Positions 1 to 7,087 of a stretch of DNA of 15,000 nucleotides are shown one piece after another. The stretch comes from Trachelipus rathkii. Its lineage: Eukaryota > Arthropoda > Malacostraca > Isopoda > Trachelipodidae. The stretch spans positions 2,501 to 17,500 of the forward strand of contig JABUQX010061508.1 in NCBI GenBank assembly GCA_015478945.1, in the 5' to 3' direction. A program made the position numbers and the translations under genes. Below the pieces are notes generated by a model. The model searched no databases, had not been told where the DNA came from, and saw nothing but the letters and a program-made list of their open reading frames with translations. How positions within the stretch are numbered: position 1 is the first letter of the stretch; each line of letters opens with the position of its first letter.

Positions 1-290
1 TGTTGAAATTTTGTCAACGGGAACCCCACAAAGTGATTAGCCTCTCTAGATTTAAAGGTAGTTAAATTTTGAGCACGATTTGAGCATGTGAACCCGTGCC
101 GCTGTGCGCTCAAAGTTACAAAAAACGCGTTTTTTGGGCTGACTAGCGACGTTTTGGGGCCGTATCTCCGGTACTCCTCATTATTTTCTCATGATTTACG
201 TCTCAAATTAAAGGCAATATTATTGTAACTAATTTATATTCTATATATATTTATTTCTACTTCTTGTCGAACCCAGCTATAACAGCCTCA
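1..290 (+). repeat. Left terminal inverted repeat
   Basis: This arm matches the reverse complement of 3153-3443. Shared blocks in order include AACGGGAACCCCACAA, GAGCACGATT, CTCATTATTTTCTCATGAT, GGCAATATT and CTATAACAGCCT. Similarity stops at about 289, where the two sides become unrelated. The arm is AT-rich with a more GC-rich middle (about 90-170) holding CGCG and GGGCCGTAT. The outer end is cut off by the window edge. Confidence 0.85.
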
Positions 291-448
291 TCATCATTAT
301 ATCATCATTTTCATGTAAATTCAGATTTAAGGAGACCTTTTTTTTTTTTTTCTTTTGTTTTGTTAATCTTACATCTAATTTCCGAGACCAGTATTCGTTG
401 TTATGTATATTATTAATTTTTTCCAGATTAAAATAAAATAGTAAAAGA

Positions 449-2948
449 ATGGCTTCCACCTCTGCCATAAGAAACAGAACCAAAGATAAAATTTCATTGG
501 TAGGCTATTCGGCTCACCAGATAACCGTTGTAAATTGCCCACCAATCGTCAAGTTTTGGCCACTTTGTTTTCTACAATTTGCGTTACTGTGAACATTAAT
601 CTAAAGAGATTTCAGCAAGAATTACCATACACAAGAAGTCTTTGTTTTCTGGGAAAAAGCTCGGATTCCTACAAACATGTGAAAGATGCTATTACTAAAT
701 TAGAGAAACTTCACCCAAAGTGGAGAAATGTACAAAAGGAACCAGTATAAACAATCAGAAGCTGCAAAGAACAAATTCAAAGAGTTCGCCTAAAAGGTAG
801 ATGATATCTTTGATATCGGCCATCAAGATGCCTTGGCCATGATGAAATCAGAAGACAAGGAGGTTTCTTTTGAAACAAAGGGGAAAAGGGTCGGCCAGGC
901 TCAATGCTTAGAGTTTGATTTGAAGTTAGCTCGAGCTGAAGAAAGAAAACTAAAAGGGAACTTGCGAAAAATGAACGAGAAAATTCAAGCGGAATGTTTA
1001 TTCGACATAGTAAGATTCTTTTATTTTTGCTTGAATTATGATCTTTTGCTAGGTACGTTACGTCCCCTGGTTCTATTGTTTTGTTTTTTTTTCCCAAAAG
1101 CACCAACAAAACAAGATAAGGCACGTAAAATAAAATATTTTCATAATTAATTTGGTTCTTTTTCTTTCTCTTCTTTTGTTCATAGAGACTGATGATGAGA
1201 GATGAGGACAGTGATGAAGAGGAAAACACATGCGATTGAAGATATCGAAGATGTGCTGGCCAATGGACGTTTGTACTTCTCAAGAGAAACCGAGGAACTT
1301 CCTGGACCATCTCATAGCAAAAGGATGAAGCGTGGCGTTAGGAAATTTTAACCATGAAAATACTATCTTTGTTGTTGGATCGGTGTAAGGTATCTGACAG
1401 AAATGCCACATGAATACTCATAGCTACCATAGAAGCATTGGAGAGAATCCTGAGGAGTTCAAAGTGTCAAAAACCACCATCCATGAAAGGCGAAAAGTAT
1501 TCAGAGAAAAATACACTTAGAAGATCTTGGAACGAATTTATATACCAGAGAAGGAAGCTGTTGTAGTTCATTGCGACGGAAAACTTCTACCAGACGTTCT
1601 AAAGACAGAGCAGAAAGAACGAATAGCTGTTGTAATTTCTTATGGTGAAAATGAACAACTGCTAGGAGTTCCTGTAGCAGACACAAGCACTGGTGAAGAA
1701 CAGCCCCTTGCTGCTTATGAGTGTCTCTAGGAATGGGGTTTCTCCCATACTATCAAGGCAATGTGTCTTTACACAACTGCATCAAACACAGGAAGGTTCA
1801 AAGGGGCTTGTACAATTTTGGAAAACATCTTGGGTAGAGAGCTGCTTTGCCTAGCTTGCCGCCACCAATATTCTTGAAGTCATGTTGAGAGGTGTTTTCG
1901 AATGTAAGTTCGGATCAACATAACTGGGCCTCAACCCGATATATTCAAGAGATTCCAAAATGCATGGCGAAGCTCAACAAGAAACAATATGACTCGGGTA
2001 TCATCAAACGAAATATGTGAAAAGACCATCTATCTTTCTTGGAAGTAATGACAACAATAACTGCGGATTTGTAACACTAAACTCACGGAATCACAACCTA
2101 GAGACGATTACAAGGAGGTCCTACAATTGGTATTGGTGTTTGTAGGAGCAATGAATGGAACGGAAGTGGAATTTAAATCTCCAGGTGCCATCAGTCATGC
2201 CAGGTGGATGGCCAAGGCCATCTATATAGTCTGAAGATATTTCTATTCCGCGGACAATTCAAACTGAGTCATGAAGAACAACGTGCCTTAGAAGCTGTCT
2301 GTATTTTTCTCGTTAAAGTGCATTGCAAAGCTTGGTTCAATGCCCACAAAGCACACTTAGCTCCCAAGCAAGACTTTAACCTCTTGCAAAGTTTGTTGGA
2401 CTATCAGGAGATTGACAAAGATATCTCTGAGAGAGCTCTGGTGAAATTCTCAAACCAATTGTGGTATTTCAACGCAGAATTGGTAGCCCTCGTGCTCTTT
2501 GATCCCTTAATTTCAGACGAAGAAAAATCGAAAATGGTGAACAAAGTCCTAAATGACACCGAGACGGAGACAAAAAATTCAAGAATTGTAAACCCCAAAT
2601 TTCGAAGACATCAATTGGAAGAACTGGTTAATGCAGGGTTATCTTGTTTAATTACCAAGGGGACCATGAATTTCTTCTTCGAGCGTTTCCAGATTAACGT
2701 AGATTATCTCAGAGAACCCCCCCAGTAGCTGGCCTGAAAATATACATTTTAAGGAAGGATTGCGGATTGTGAAGTCACTAAAGGTAGTTAATGATGTGGC
2801 AGAACGAGGAGTAAAATTAATTACAGACTTTAATAACCTCCTCACTAAAGATGAAGAGCAGAAACAATATGTTTTACAGGTAGTACACAAATGCCGAAAG
2901 CTGTATCCTGATGTTTCAAAAATCACTTTGAGCAAACCTTTAGAATAG
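449..2948 (+). pseudogene. Decayed RNase H-type transposase gene of the long-TIR element
   Basis: This is a broken transposase-like gene. The start is ATG at 449 in good context (AGAATGG), giving MASTSAIRNRTKDKISLVGY, followed by a frameshift near 534 into a frame with LPTNRQVLATLF. Further pieces are DDIFDIGHQDALAMM (~800-845), a lysine/glutamate-rich stretch to ~1009, an intron (1010-1185), an acidic patch (DEDSDEEEN), LDRCKVSDRNA (~1355), VVHCDGKLLPD (~1570), TTASNTGRFKGACTILEN (~1773-1825), LACRHQ (~1850), PDIFKRFQNAW (~1940), SPGAISHARWMAKAIY (~2180) and a long open C-terminal part (2204-2728 and 2729-2948). I count roughly ten or more frameshifts and in-frame stops, including a shift at the C run 2718-2724. 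The Asp, then TTASNTG, then C-R-H order resembles hAT/P/Kolobok-like RNase H transposases. I recall near relatives as multi-copy uncharacterised proteins in arthropods and Hydra. The superfamily is my inference. Confidence 0.8.
1010..1185 (+). other. Intron in the transposase pseudogene
   Basis: A donor (GACATA/GTAAGATT) and an acceptor behind a strong pyrimidine tract (TTTCTCTTCTTTTGTTCATAG/AG begins near 1165) bound a 176-bp AT-rich stretch. The upstream lysine-rich coding frame runs unbroken into the donor at phase 0. A stop-rich insert separates it from the acidic DEDSDEEEN coding patch after 1185. No transcript evidence is available. Confidence 0.6.
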
Positions 2949-3090
2949 ATTATTCATTTTTTTATTCTTTCTTAAACAATGCCAATGGAGCCATGGTCCC
3001 TCTCCTTTTCTTATTAAAATACATTGAAATATTTAAAAACAAAAACATTCTGTCATTTTATTCCATCATAATTAATTTCATACTTTGAAA

Positions 3091-3096
3091 AATAAA
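3091..3096 (+). promoter_or_regulatory. Possible poly(A) signal of the transposase gene
   Basis: AATAAA lies 143 bp after the transposase stop codon (2946-2948) and before the right TIR, which is a sensible place for the 3' end of its transcript. The sequence is very AT-rich, so a chance match is easily possible. Confidence 0.25.
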
Positions 3097-3152
3097 ATAA
3101 TTCTCATATCATAAATTCGTTAATATAGGTTACTAGTCACATTTTTGATGAC

Positions 3153-3443
3153 AAAGGCTGTTATAGCTCGGTTCGACTATAAGTTGCAACAAATATGTAT
3201 ATAATAATAAATTATTTAGAACAATATTGCCTATGATTTGAGACATACATCATGAGAAAATAATGAGAAGTTTCAGATATACGGCCCAAAGACGTCACTT
3301 GCCAGCCAAAAATTCGAGTTTTTTGAAACTTTGAAAGCCTAGCGGCATGGGTTAACATGCTCCAATCGTGCTCAAACTTTGGGCTATCGAAAATTCTGCA
3401 AAGACTGATCATATTGTGGGGTTCCCGTTTACAAAATTCGGGA
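3153..3443 (-). repeat. Right terminal inverted repeat
   Basis: The reverse complement aligns with 1-290 over its whole length with scattered differences. The inner edge is AGGCTGTTATAGCTCGGTTCG at about 3155, and the outermost alignable block is CCCGTTTACAAAATTC at about 3424-3439. An open frame running from this arm into the following Penelope sequence is an accident of fusion, not a gene. Confidence 0.85.
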
Positions 3444-3524
3444 AATAATTTTCTCCTCCCAATCACTGCGGTCACCCTAAGCAATATATTAAAAAAAACT
3501 GACGGAGGAATAAAACATAACAGG

Positions 3525-3526
<2 letters not shown>

Positions 3527-3576
<50 letters not shown>

Positions 3577-3615
3577 TATATATATTATATATATATATAT
3601 TATATTATATATATT
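3527..3615. repeat. (TA)n microsatellite 1
   Basis: About 89 bp of nearly pure alternating AT, with a few AA/TT interruptions. It lies between the right end of the long-TIR element and the 5' edge of the Penelope fragment. Confidence 0.97.
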
Positions 3616-4146
3616 GCAGTTGTTACAATTTATTATTTAAAAGTTCCACCAATAGTAACACTTTCTCCAACATTTTACAATCCCCCAACCTTCACAAAAA
3701 TTATCGATTCGTTAACTTCTTACCCAAAATAAACCAAACCGTGAATCTAAATAGTATAACCTTAAAACAAGCCCTTAAACCTAAATATAATAACCCTATT
3801 AAAGACTACGGCATATACTCAATAAATTGTAACAACTGCTTGCAAAAATACATAGGAGAAACTAACAACTTTAAAATCTGTATTGGTCAACATAAAAACG
3901 ATTTAAAATTTGATAAACAATCTTCCGCACTCGTTAAACACCGTCATAACCTAAATCATTTCATAAATACTAACACATTCACTATCATAAAACCTATACA
4001 AAATACAGACAACAGGAAAATCATAGAATCCTTTATCATAAAAAACACCAAAATTTCAACTTACAAAAAGGTGAATATCAAATAGATGAAATAACCAATA
4101 AATATCTTAAAGAATCTCCCTCATTAAATAATTTAAAAAAATGTTA
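3616..4146 (+). pseudogene. Penelope-like retroelement, 5'-truncated, GIY-YIG endonuclease remnant
   Basis: The frame open through 4085 encodes the C-terminal endonuclease domain of a Penelope-like element. Visible motifs are GIY at 3810-3818 within DYGIYSINCNNC, a CxxC pair typical of Penelope GIY-YIG domains, YIGET at 3849-3863, the His-containing SALVKHRHNLNH near 3937-3972, and the probable catalytic Glu in NRKIIESFIIKN (~4012-4047). Penelope endonucleases nick target DNA to prime reverse transcription. Their reverse transcriptase lies upstream in the same protein, and none of it is present here, in line with the usual 5' truncation. The Arg expected about 12 residues after YIG is Cys (TGT, 3879-3881). 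Translation stops at 4083-4085, but the next frame gives NLQKGEYQIDEITNKYL to a stop at 4144-4146, so one base seems lost near 4050. Confidence 0.85.
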
Positions 4147-4350
4147 ATCCATTTGAAAATATTACCGACAAAATCTCATCACTATGAAATCTCTACAGAC
4201 GACCAAGTTGCCAACTCAATCAAGAAAAGTAGTCATAATCAAAAGAAGCCTTAATTTTCAATCTCAGTCCTACGATGTGGCGTTCGCCTGTACGTCCACG
4301 AAAAGCAAAGCTAGGCTGCGATTATTAATTTAATTAATTCATTTATAAAA

Positions 4351-4388
4351 TTTTAATTGTGAATTTTAATTGTGAATTTTAAGTGTGA
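4351..4388. repeat. 13-bp tandem repeat, ~2.9 copies
   Basis: TTTTAATTGTGAA occurs at 4351-4363 and 4364-4376, and a diverged partial third copy (TTTTAAGTGTGA) follows at 4377-4388. The repeat lies about 200 bp after the Penelope stop, so it may be part of that element's 3' region. The link is not proven. Confidence 0.7.
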
Positions 4389-4456
4389 TCAGTATTCATT
4401 AAATGTTAAAAAATTTTCATCTCTGTTGAACCACAAGGGGGAAGCAAATTCTTCTG

Positions 4457-4513
4457 TATATATATATATATAATATTATATATTATATATAATATATATA
4501 GTATATATATATT

Positions 4514-4553
<40 letters not shown>
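4457..4553. repeat. (TA)n microsatellite 2
   Basis: About 97 bp of interrupted alternating TA, including one GTATAT break at 4501. Confidence 0.97.
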
Positions 4554-4559
<6 letters not shown>

Positions 4560-5333
4560 GCATACGTAGGTGGAAAAAAAAGATAAATGAACAGTTTGGA
4601 AAGAGGATAAATGGGGACATTATTTATTACCCTACCTTGAATTCTTTCAATCTTCAGCATTAAAAGCAGCTTTCTTTCTCATGAAAAATCAGCGTTTTGG
4701 CTTACTTTGTCAATTAATTTTTTATTCTTTCATATTTCGTATCTCTCTCGTTTCATCTTAATTAATTGATTCTTTACTACTAATATATGAAAAAAATAAA
4801 TTAAAAAATAAAACATTTATCTACAACATGAAACGGAGAAGATCCCTAAATTTACCAGTCTTGCTGGAGAACCTACCATTTATTGGATGCAAGGGGTAGC
4901 ATAAAATAAAATGACGGGTACCTGGCACATTACTCACGGTCAGCACGTGATTACCAAAGCGTTGGATTGGACGGAGTGGTCCGGTAAACTGGACTACGCG
5001 TTCGCCAGACCCAACTAACCCCGTTGGATTACTTTCTCTAGGCCTCTAGGGATAAATCAAACCGAGCTTACGGAAACAAATCAGCAAATGCATCAAAGTG
5101 GATGAATAATATTTGAAATTTTGCCCCAATGCTATAACGCAAGATTTTCAGAACCGTTATTTGCAAGTTAAACAGATCCGACTCGATGATATAAAAATTA
5201 TCCGGCTTCGACTCCGCATCCGGACACATTTATTGTATTGTAAAATGAATCTTTTGAGCCGGTTACAGCTCTACCCAAAAAATTTTTATTATTGCTCCGA
5301 CTTGGTCTCCACTCCACCATCATTGATTGATTC
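4554..5333. other. Gene-poor spacer
   Basis: I see no recognisable gene, repeat or RNA here. It is AT-rich at 4680-4830. A more GC-rich stretch at about 4900-5060 stands out from its surroundings and holds a 35-codon open frame (listed separately). From 5060 to 5333 the sequence is ordinary, with short open frames only. It could be the flank or 5' region of the open frame that starts at 5334. Confidence 0.5.
4911..5018 (+). CDS. 35-codon open frame in a GC-richer patch, probably not a gene
   Basis: ATG at 4911 opens a 35-residue peptide (start MTGTWHITHGQHVITKAL, end YAFARPN) ending in TAA at 5018. It has mixed, non-repetitive amino-acid composition and several Trp, His and Asp residues, unlike the Lys/Asn/Ile/Tyr-biased noise frames around it. 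There is an in-frame stop at 4902-4904, so it does not extend upstream without an intron. I do not recognise it. It might be a fragment of an exon or of a transposon protein. Chance is the simplest explanation. Confidence 0.12.
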   Translation: MTGTWHITHGQHVITKALDWTEWSGKLDYAFARPN

Positions 5334-5810
5334 ATGTTTCAAGATTTTGGGGACTTTATCTATTATCAAGACCCTGATGGGCAAACTTCTGCTCCATCAG
5401 AGAAATTTGTGGAAGATTCTCCACAAAGACTGTCTCCGGAGTCTTCTTTTGATTCCATGGTTTTATGTGGTAATGCTTATAAAATGAGAAAGAAGAAATA
5501 CAGCAAGAAGAAGATTAAGACCCTCTTGCGCTTAGTCCTTCTCGTCCTAATTTTTCTCCTTATATTCCATCTTCTATTTCTGCTATTACTAGTTTTTTTT
5601 CACTTCCCTCTTCCTTATTTTCCATCTTCCCCAACGCCTCCTCCTCATTGTCCTCCTCGTCCCGCTACTCCAGGATCAGTGGTAAAAAAAATATATCGTA
5701 ACTACTTAAGAGAATGCTTAATTAATGGACCAATTTGCAAGAATTTAGACTGTTCATTCCTCATGGAAATTTCAGTCGTAAATCGAACAAGCAAAGACTT
5801 ATTAAACTAA
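5334..5810 (+). CDS. Hypothetical single-pass membrane protein (158 aa)
   Basis: The frame begins MFQDFGDFIYYQDPDGQ and ends at TAA 5808-5810. An in-frame TGA lies one codon before ATG (5328-5330), so this is the first possible start. Layout: residues 1-49 acidic and polar; 50-62 strongly basic (KMRKKKYSKKKIK); 63-91 a Leu/Phe/Val-rich stretch long enough to cross a membrane; 92-114 proline-rich (PSSPTPPPH); 115-158 with three Cys and one NRT glycosylation sequon. The basic block before the hydrophobic segment would favour an N-in topology. I recognise no family. Two cautions apply. The DNA at 5520-5670 is strongly pyrimidine-rich, which by itself yields Leu, Phe, Ser and Pro codons, and GTAAAA at about 5682 could be a splice donor, so the C-terminal part may be intron. 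An overlapping +1 frame (5113-5487) looks like a shadow. Confidence 0.35.
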   Translation: MFQDFGDFIYYQDPDGQTSAPSEKFVEDSPQRLSPESSFDSMVLCGNAYKMRKKKYSKKKIKTLLRLVLLVLIFLLIFHLLFLLLLVFFHFPLPYFPSSPTPPPHCPPRPATPGSVVKKIYRNYLRECLINGPICKNLDCSFLMEISVVNRTSKDLLN

Positions 5811-5931
5811 TGCTAATTTGATAAAAACTTTTAATCCCTCACAAAAAAATAAATACATAATACTAATTAAATTTGCAAAAGAGAATTTAATTAAACCAGG
5901 TGTTATATTATTTACTTTCTTTGCCAAAGAC

Positions 5932-5952
5932 TTTTTTTTTTTTTTTTTTTTT
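5932..5952. repeat. 21-bp poly(T) run
   Basis: There are 21 uninterrupted T residues. As poly(A) on the minus strand this could be the tail of a retroposed copy, but I can identify no element upstream of it on that strand. Confidence 0.9.
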
Positions 5953-6019
5953 ACAATATATTTTCTAAAACTTTCGTAATAGGATATTAAGGTAAGCCAA
6001 ATTAAGCTAAAATGGAGCT

Positions 6020-6020
<1 letters not shown>

Positions 6021-6063
<43 letters not shown>

Positions 6064-6067
6064 ATAA

Positions 6068-6105
<38 letters not shown>

Positions 6106-6136
6106 TATATATATATTATATATATATATATATATA
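6021..6136. repeat. (TA)n microsatellite 3
   Basis: About 116 bp of interrupted TA directly abut the outer end of the inverted SINE copy, which begins at about 6139. Confidence 0.97.
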
Positions 6137-6138
6137 AG

Positions 6139-6261
6139 ATAACGGGGATATGAAATACATAAAAATTGCAATGACCCGCAATCAAATTTGTAGTAATAAA
6201 ACACCCCTAATGTATTTTCAACATACTGGGATTCGATCCTGGACCCTAACAGATGAGCGTG
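6139..6261 (-). mobile_element. tRNA-derived SINE, inverted partial copy
   Basis: Read on the minus strand, this matches the SINE units that follow: CACGCTCATCTG, the B-box region (GGATCGAATCCCAG, on the plus strand TGGGATTCGATCC at ~6228-6240), then AATACATTAGGGGTGTTTTA and TTATTGCAATTTTTATG (with small differences). It begins inside the tRNA-like head, so the A box is missing, and breaks off about 100 bp into the body at the (TA)n tract. It is head-to-head with the next copy, with about 20 bp between the paired arms. Confidence 0.85.
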
Positions 6262-6495
6262 TAAGTCCAGGATCGAATCCCAGCATGGTGAAAATACATT
6301 AGGGGTGTTTTATTACTACAAATTTGATTGCAGGTTATTGCAATTTTTATGTGTTTCTTATCTCCCTGGTTTGGTATTCTTCACCAGCACGGTACCCTGT
6401 TTGGCCCTACGCCCGAGTGTGAGCGGGAAGAGCCCGACATTTCCTTTGGTGGGTGAAATATTCACCATAAGAGGTATCGACAAGTTCTTATTTTA
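6262..6495 (+). mobile_element. tRNA-derived SINE, copy 1 (head truncated)
   Basis: This copy starts just before the B box (AGGATCGAATCCCAGC at ~6269-6284) and runs through the full body to a T run (TTTT at 6491-6494) where the next unit begins. Body landmarks shared with the later copies are ATTAGGGGTGTTTTATTAC, GGTACCCTGTTTGGCCC, TACGCCCGAGTGTGAGC and TTTCCTTTGGTGGGTGAAA. The A-box half of the tRNA-like head is replaced by the inversion junction. Short open frames here have no meaning as proteins. Confidence 0.85.
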
Positions 6496-6771
6496 GCTCA
6501 TCGTGGCGTAGTGGTCAAACACTTGCACGCTCATCTTCTAGGGTCCAGGATCGAATCCCAGCATGGTGAAAATACATTAGGGGTGTTTTATTACTACAAA
6601 TTTGATTGCGGGTTATTGCAATTTTTATGTATTTCTTATCCCCCGGGTTTGGTATTCTTCACCATGCGCGGTACCCTGTTTGGCCCTACGCCCGAGTGTG
6701 AGCTTGAAGAGCCCGAGATTTCCTTTGGTGGGTGAAATATTCACCATAGGAGGTATCGACAAGTTCTTTTA
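6496..6771 (+). mobile_element. tRNA-derived SINE, copy 2 (complete 276-bp unit)
   Basis: The unit starts with a 71-bp tRNA-like head (6496-6566) with A box TGGCGTAGTGG (6504-6514) and B box GGATCGAATCC (6548-6558), a close match in sequence and spacing to internal pol III promoters. The ~205-bp body has no coding content. The GGTGAA/TTCACC inverted pair around its GGTGAAATATTCACC forms a small hairpin. The unit ends in TTTT (6767-6770), which would act as a pol III terminator. The next head follows directly, so copies are in tandem and not separated by target-site duplications. The acceptor stem of the head no longer pairs well, as expected for a SINE and not for a working tRNA gene. Confidence 0.88.
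6504..6558 (+). promoter_or_regulatory. Internal pol III A and B boxes, SINE copy 2
   Basis: TGGCGTAGTGG fits the A-box consensus TRGCNNAGYGG, and GGATCGAATCC differs from the B-box consensus GGTTCGANTCC only at the third base. They are 33 bp apart, a normal tRNA-gene spacing. Confidence 0.8.
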
Positions 6772-6894
6772 GCTCATCGTGGCGTAGTGGTCAAACACTT
6801 GCACGCTCATCTGCTAGGGTCCAGGATCGAATCCCAGCATGTTGAAAATACATTAGGGGTGTTTTAATACTACAAATTTGATAGCGAGTTATTG

Positions 6895-6896
<2 letters not shown>
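6772..6896 (+). mobile_element. tRNA-derived SINE, copy 3 (3' truncated)
   Basis: The complete head (6772-6842) carries A box TGGCGTAGTGG (6780-6790) and B box GGATCGAATCC (6824-6834). About 54 bp of body follow before the copy passes directly into (TA)n after GAGTTATTGCAA. The inverted copy at 6139 also breaks off near a (TA)n tract after a similar stretch of body. Confidence 0.87.
6780..6834 (+). promoter_or_regulatory. Internal pol III A and B boxes, SINE copy 3
   Basis: The A box and B box are identical to those of copy 2, with the same spacing. A transcript from here would run into (TA)n and needs a T run further on to end. Confidence 0.78.
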
Positions 6897-6981
<85 letters not shown>

Positions 6982-6982
6982 A
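6897..6982. repeat. (TA)n microsatellite 4
   Basis: About 86 bp of TA, directly fused to SINE copy 3. Confidence 0.97.
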
Positions 6983-7087
6983 ATCTTTGTTGACACATAT
7001 ACAAGAATTTTTTTAACTTTAAATGACTTCTTAAAAAAATTTTAGTTTCCATTAAGATTAGTTAGGTGATTGAAATAAATATTAAGA

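Larger units (their letters stand above)
1..3480 (+). mobile_element. DNA transposon with ~290-bp TIRs and a dead transposase gene
   Basis: The first ~290 bases reappear as a diverged reverse complement at 3153-3443, and a decayed transposase-like gene lies between them, read in the same orientation throughout. The paired arms share blocks such as GAGCACGATT, CATTATTTTCTCATGAT and GCTATAACAGCCT in the same order, which marks them as TIRs. The left arm still matches at base ~7, so the true left tip is probably upstream of the window. The right tip is estimated near 3478, where GCGGTCACCC reads outward. No target-site duplication can be checked. Arms have diverged by substitutions and indels, so the copy is old. 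The superfamily is not settled from sequence alone. Confidence 0.8.

Noticed and set aside
777..1310. 177-codon minus-strand ORF
   Set aside because: It lies antisense to the transposase pseudogene, crosses its intron and has no recognisable motif.
3357..4085. One continuous 242-codon ORF
   Set aside because: It begins inside the right TIR and crosses a (TA)n tract (Tyr-Ile repeats) before reaching Penelope sequence. Only the part after ~3616 has biological meaning.
5334..5810. KASH-domain protein
   Set aside because: The transmembrane segment followed by prolines recalled KASH domains, but the hydrophobic segment is far from the C-terminus and the closing PPPX tail is absent.
6305..6735. 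Two related ORFs (FYYKFDCxLLQFLC) as a protein family
   Set aside because: They resemble each other only because both lie in copies of the same SINE. The unit has pol III boxes and no long frame.
6496..6842. Functional tRNA genes
   Set aside because: A and B boxes are good, but the acceptor and T stems do not pair properly and the heads continue into a shared SINE body.
5802..7052. Minus-strand ORFs rich in Tyr-Ile
   Set aside because: They consist mostly of translated (TA)n.
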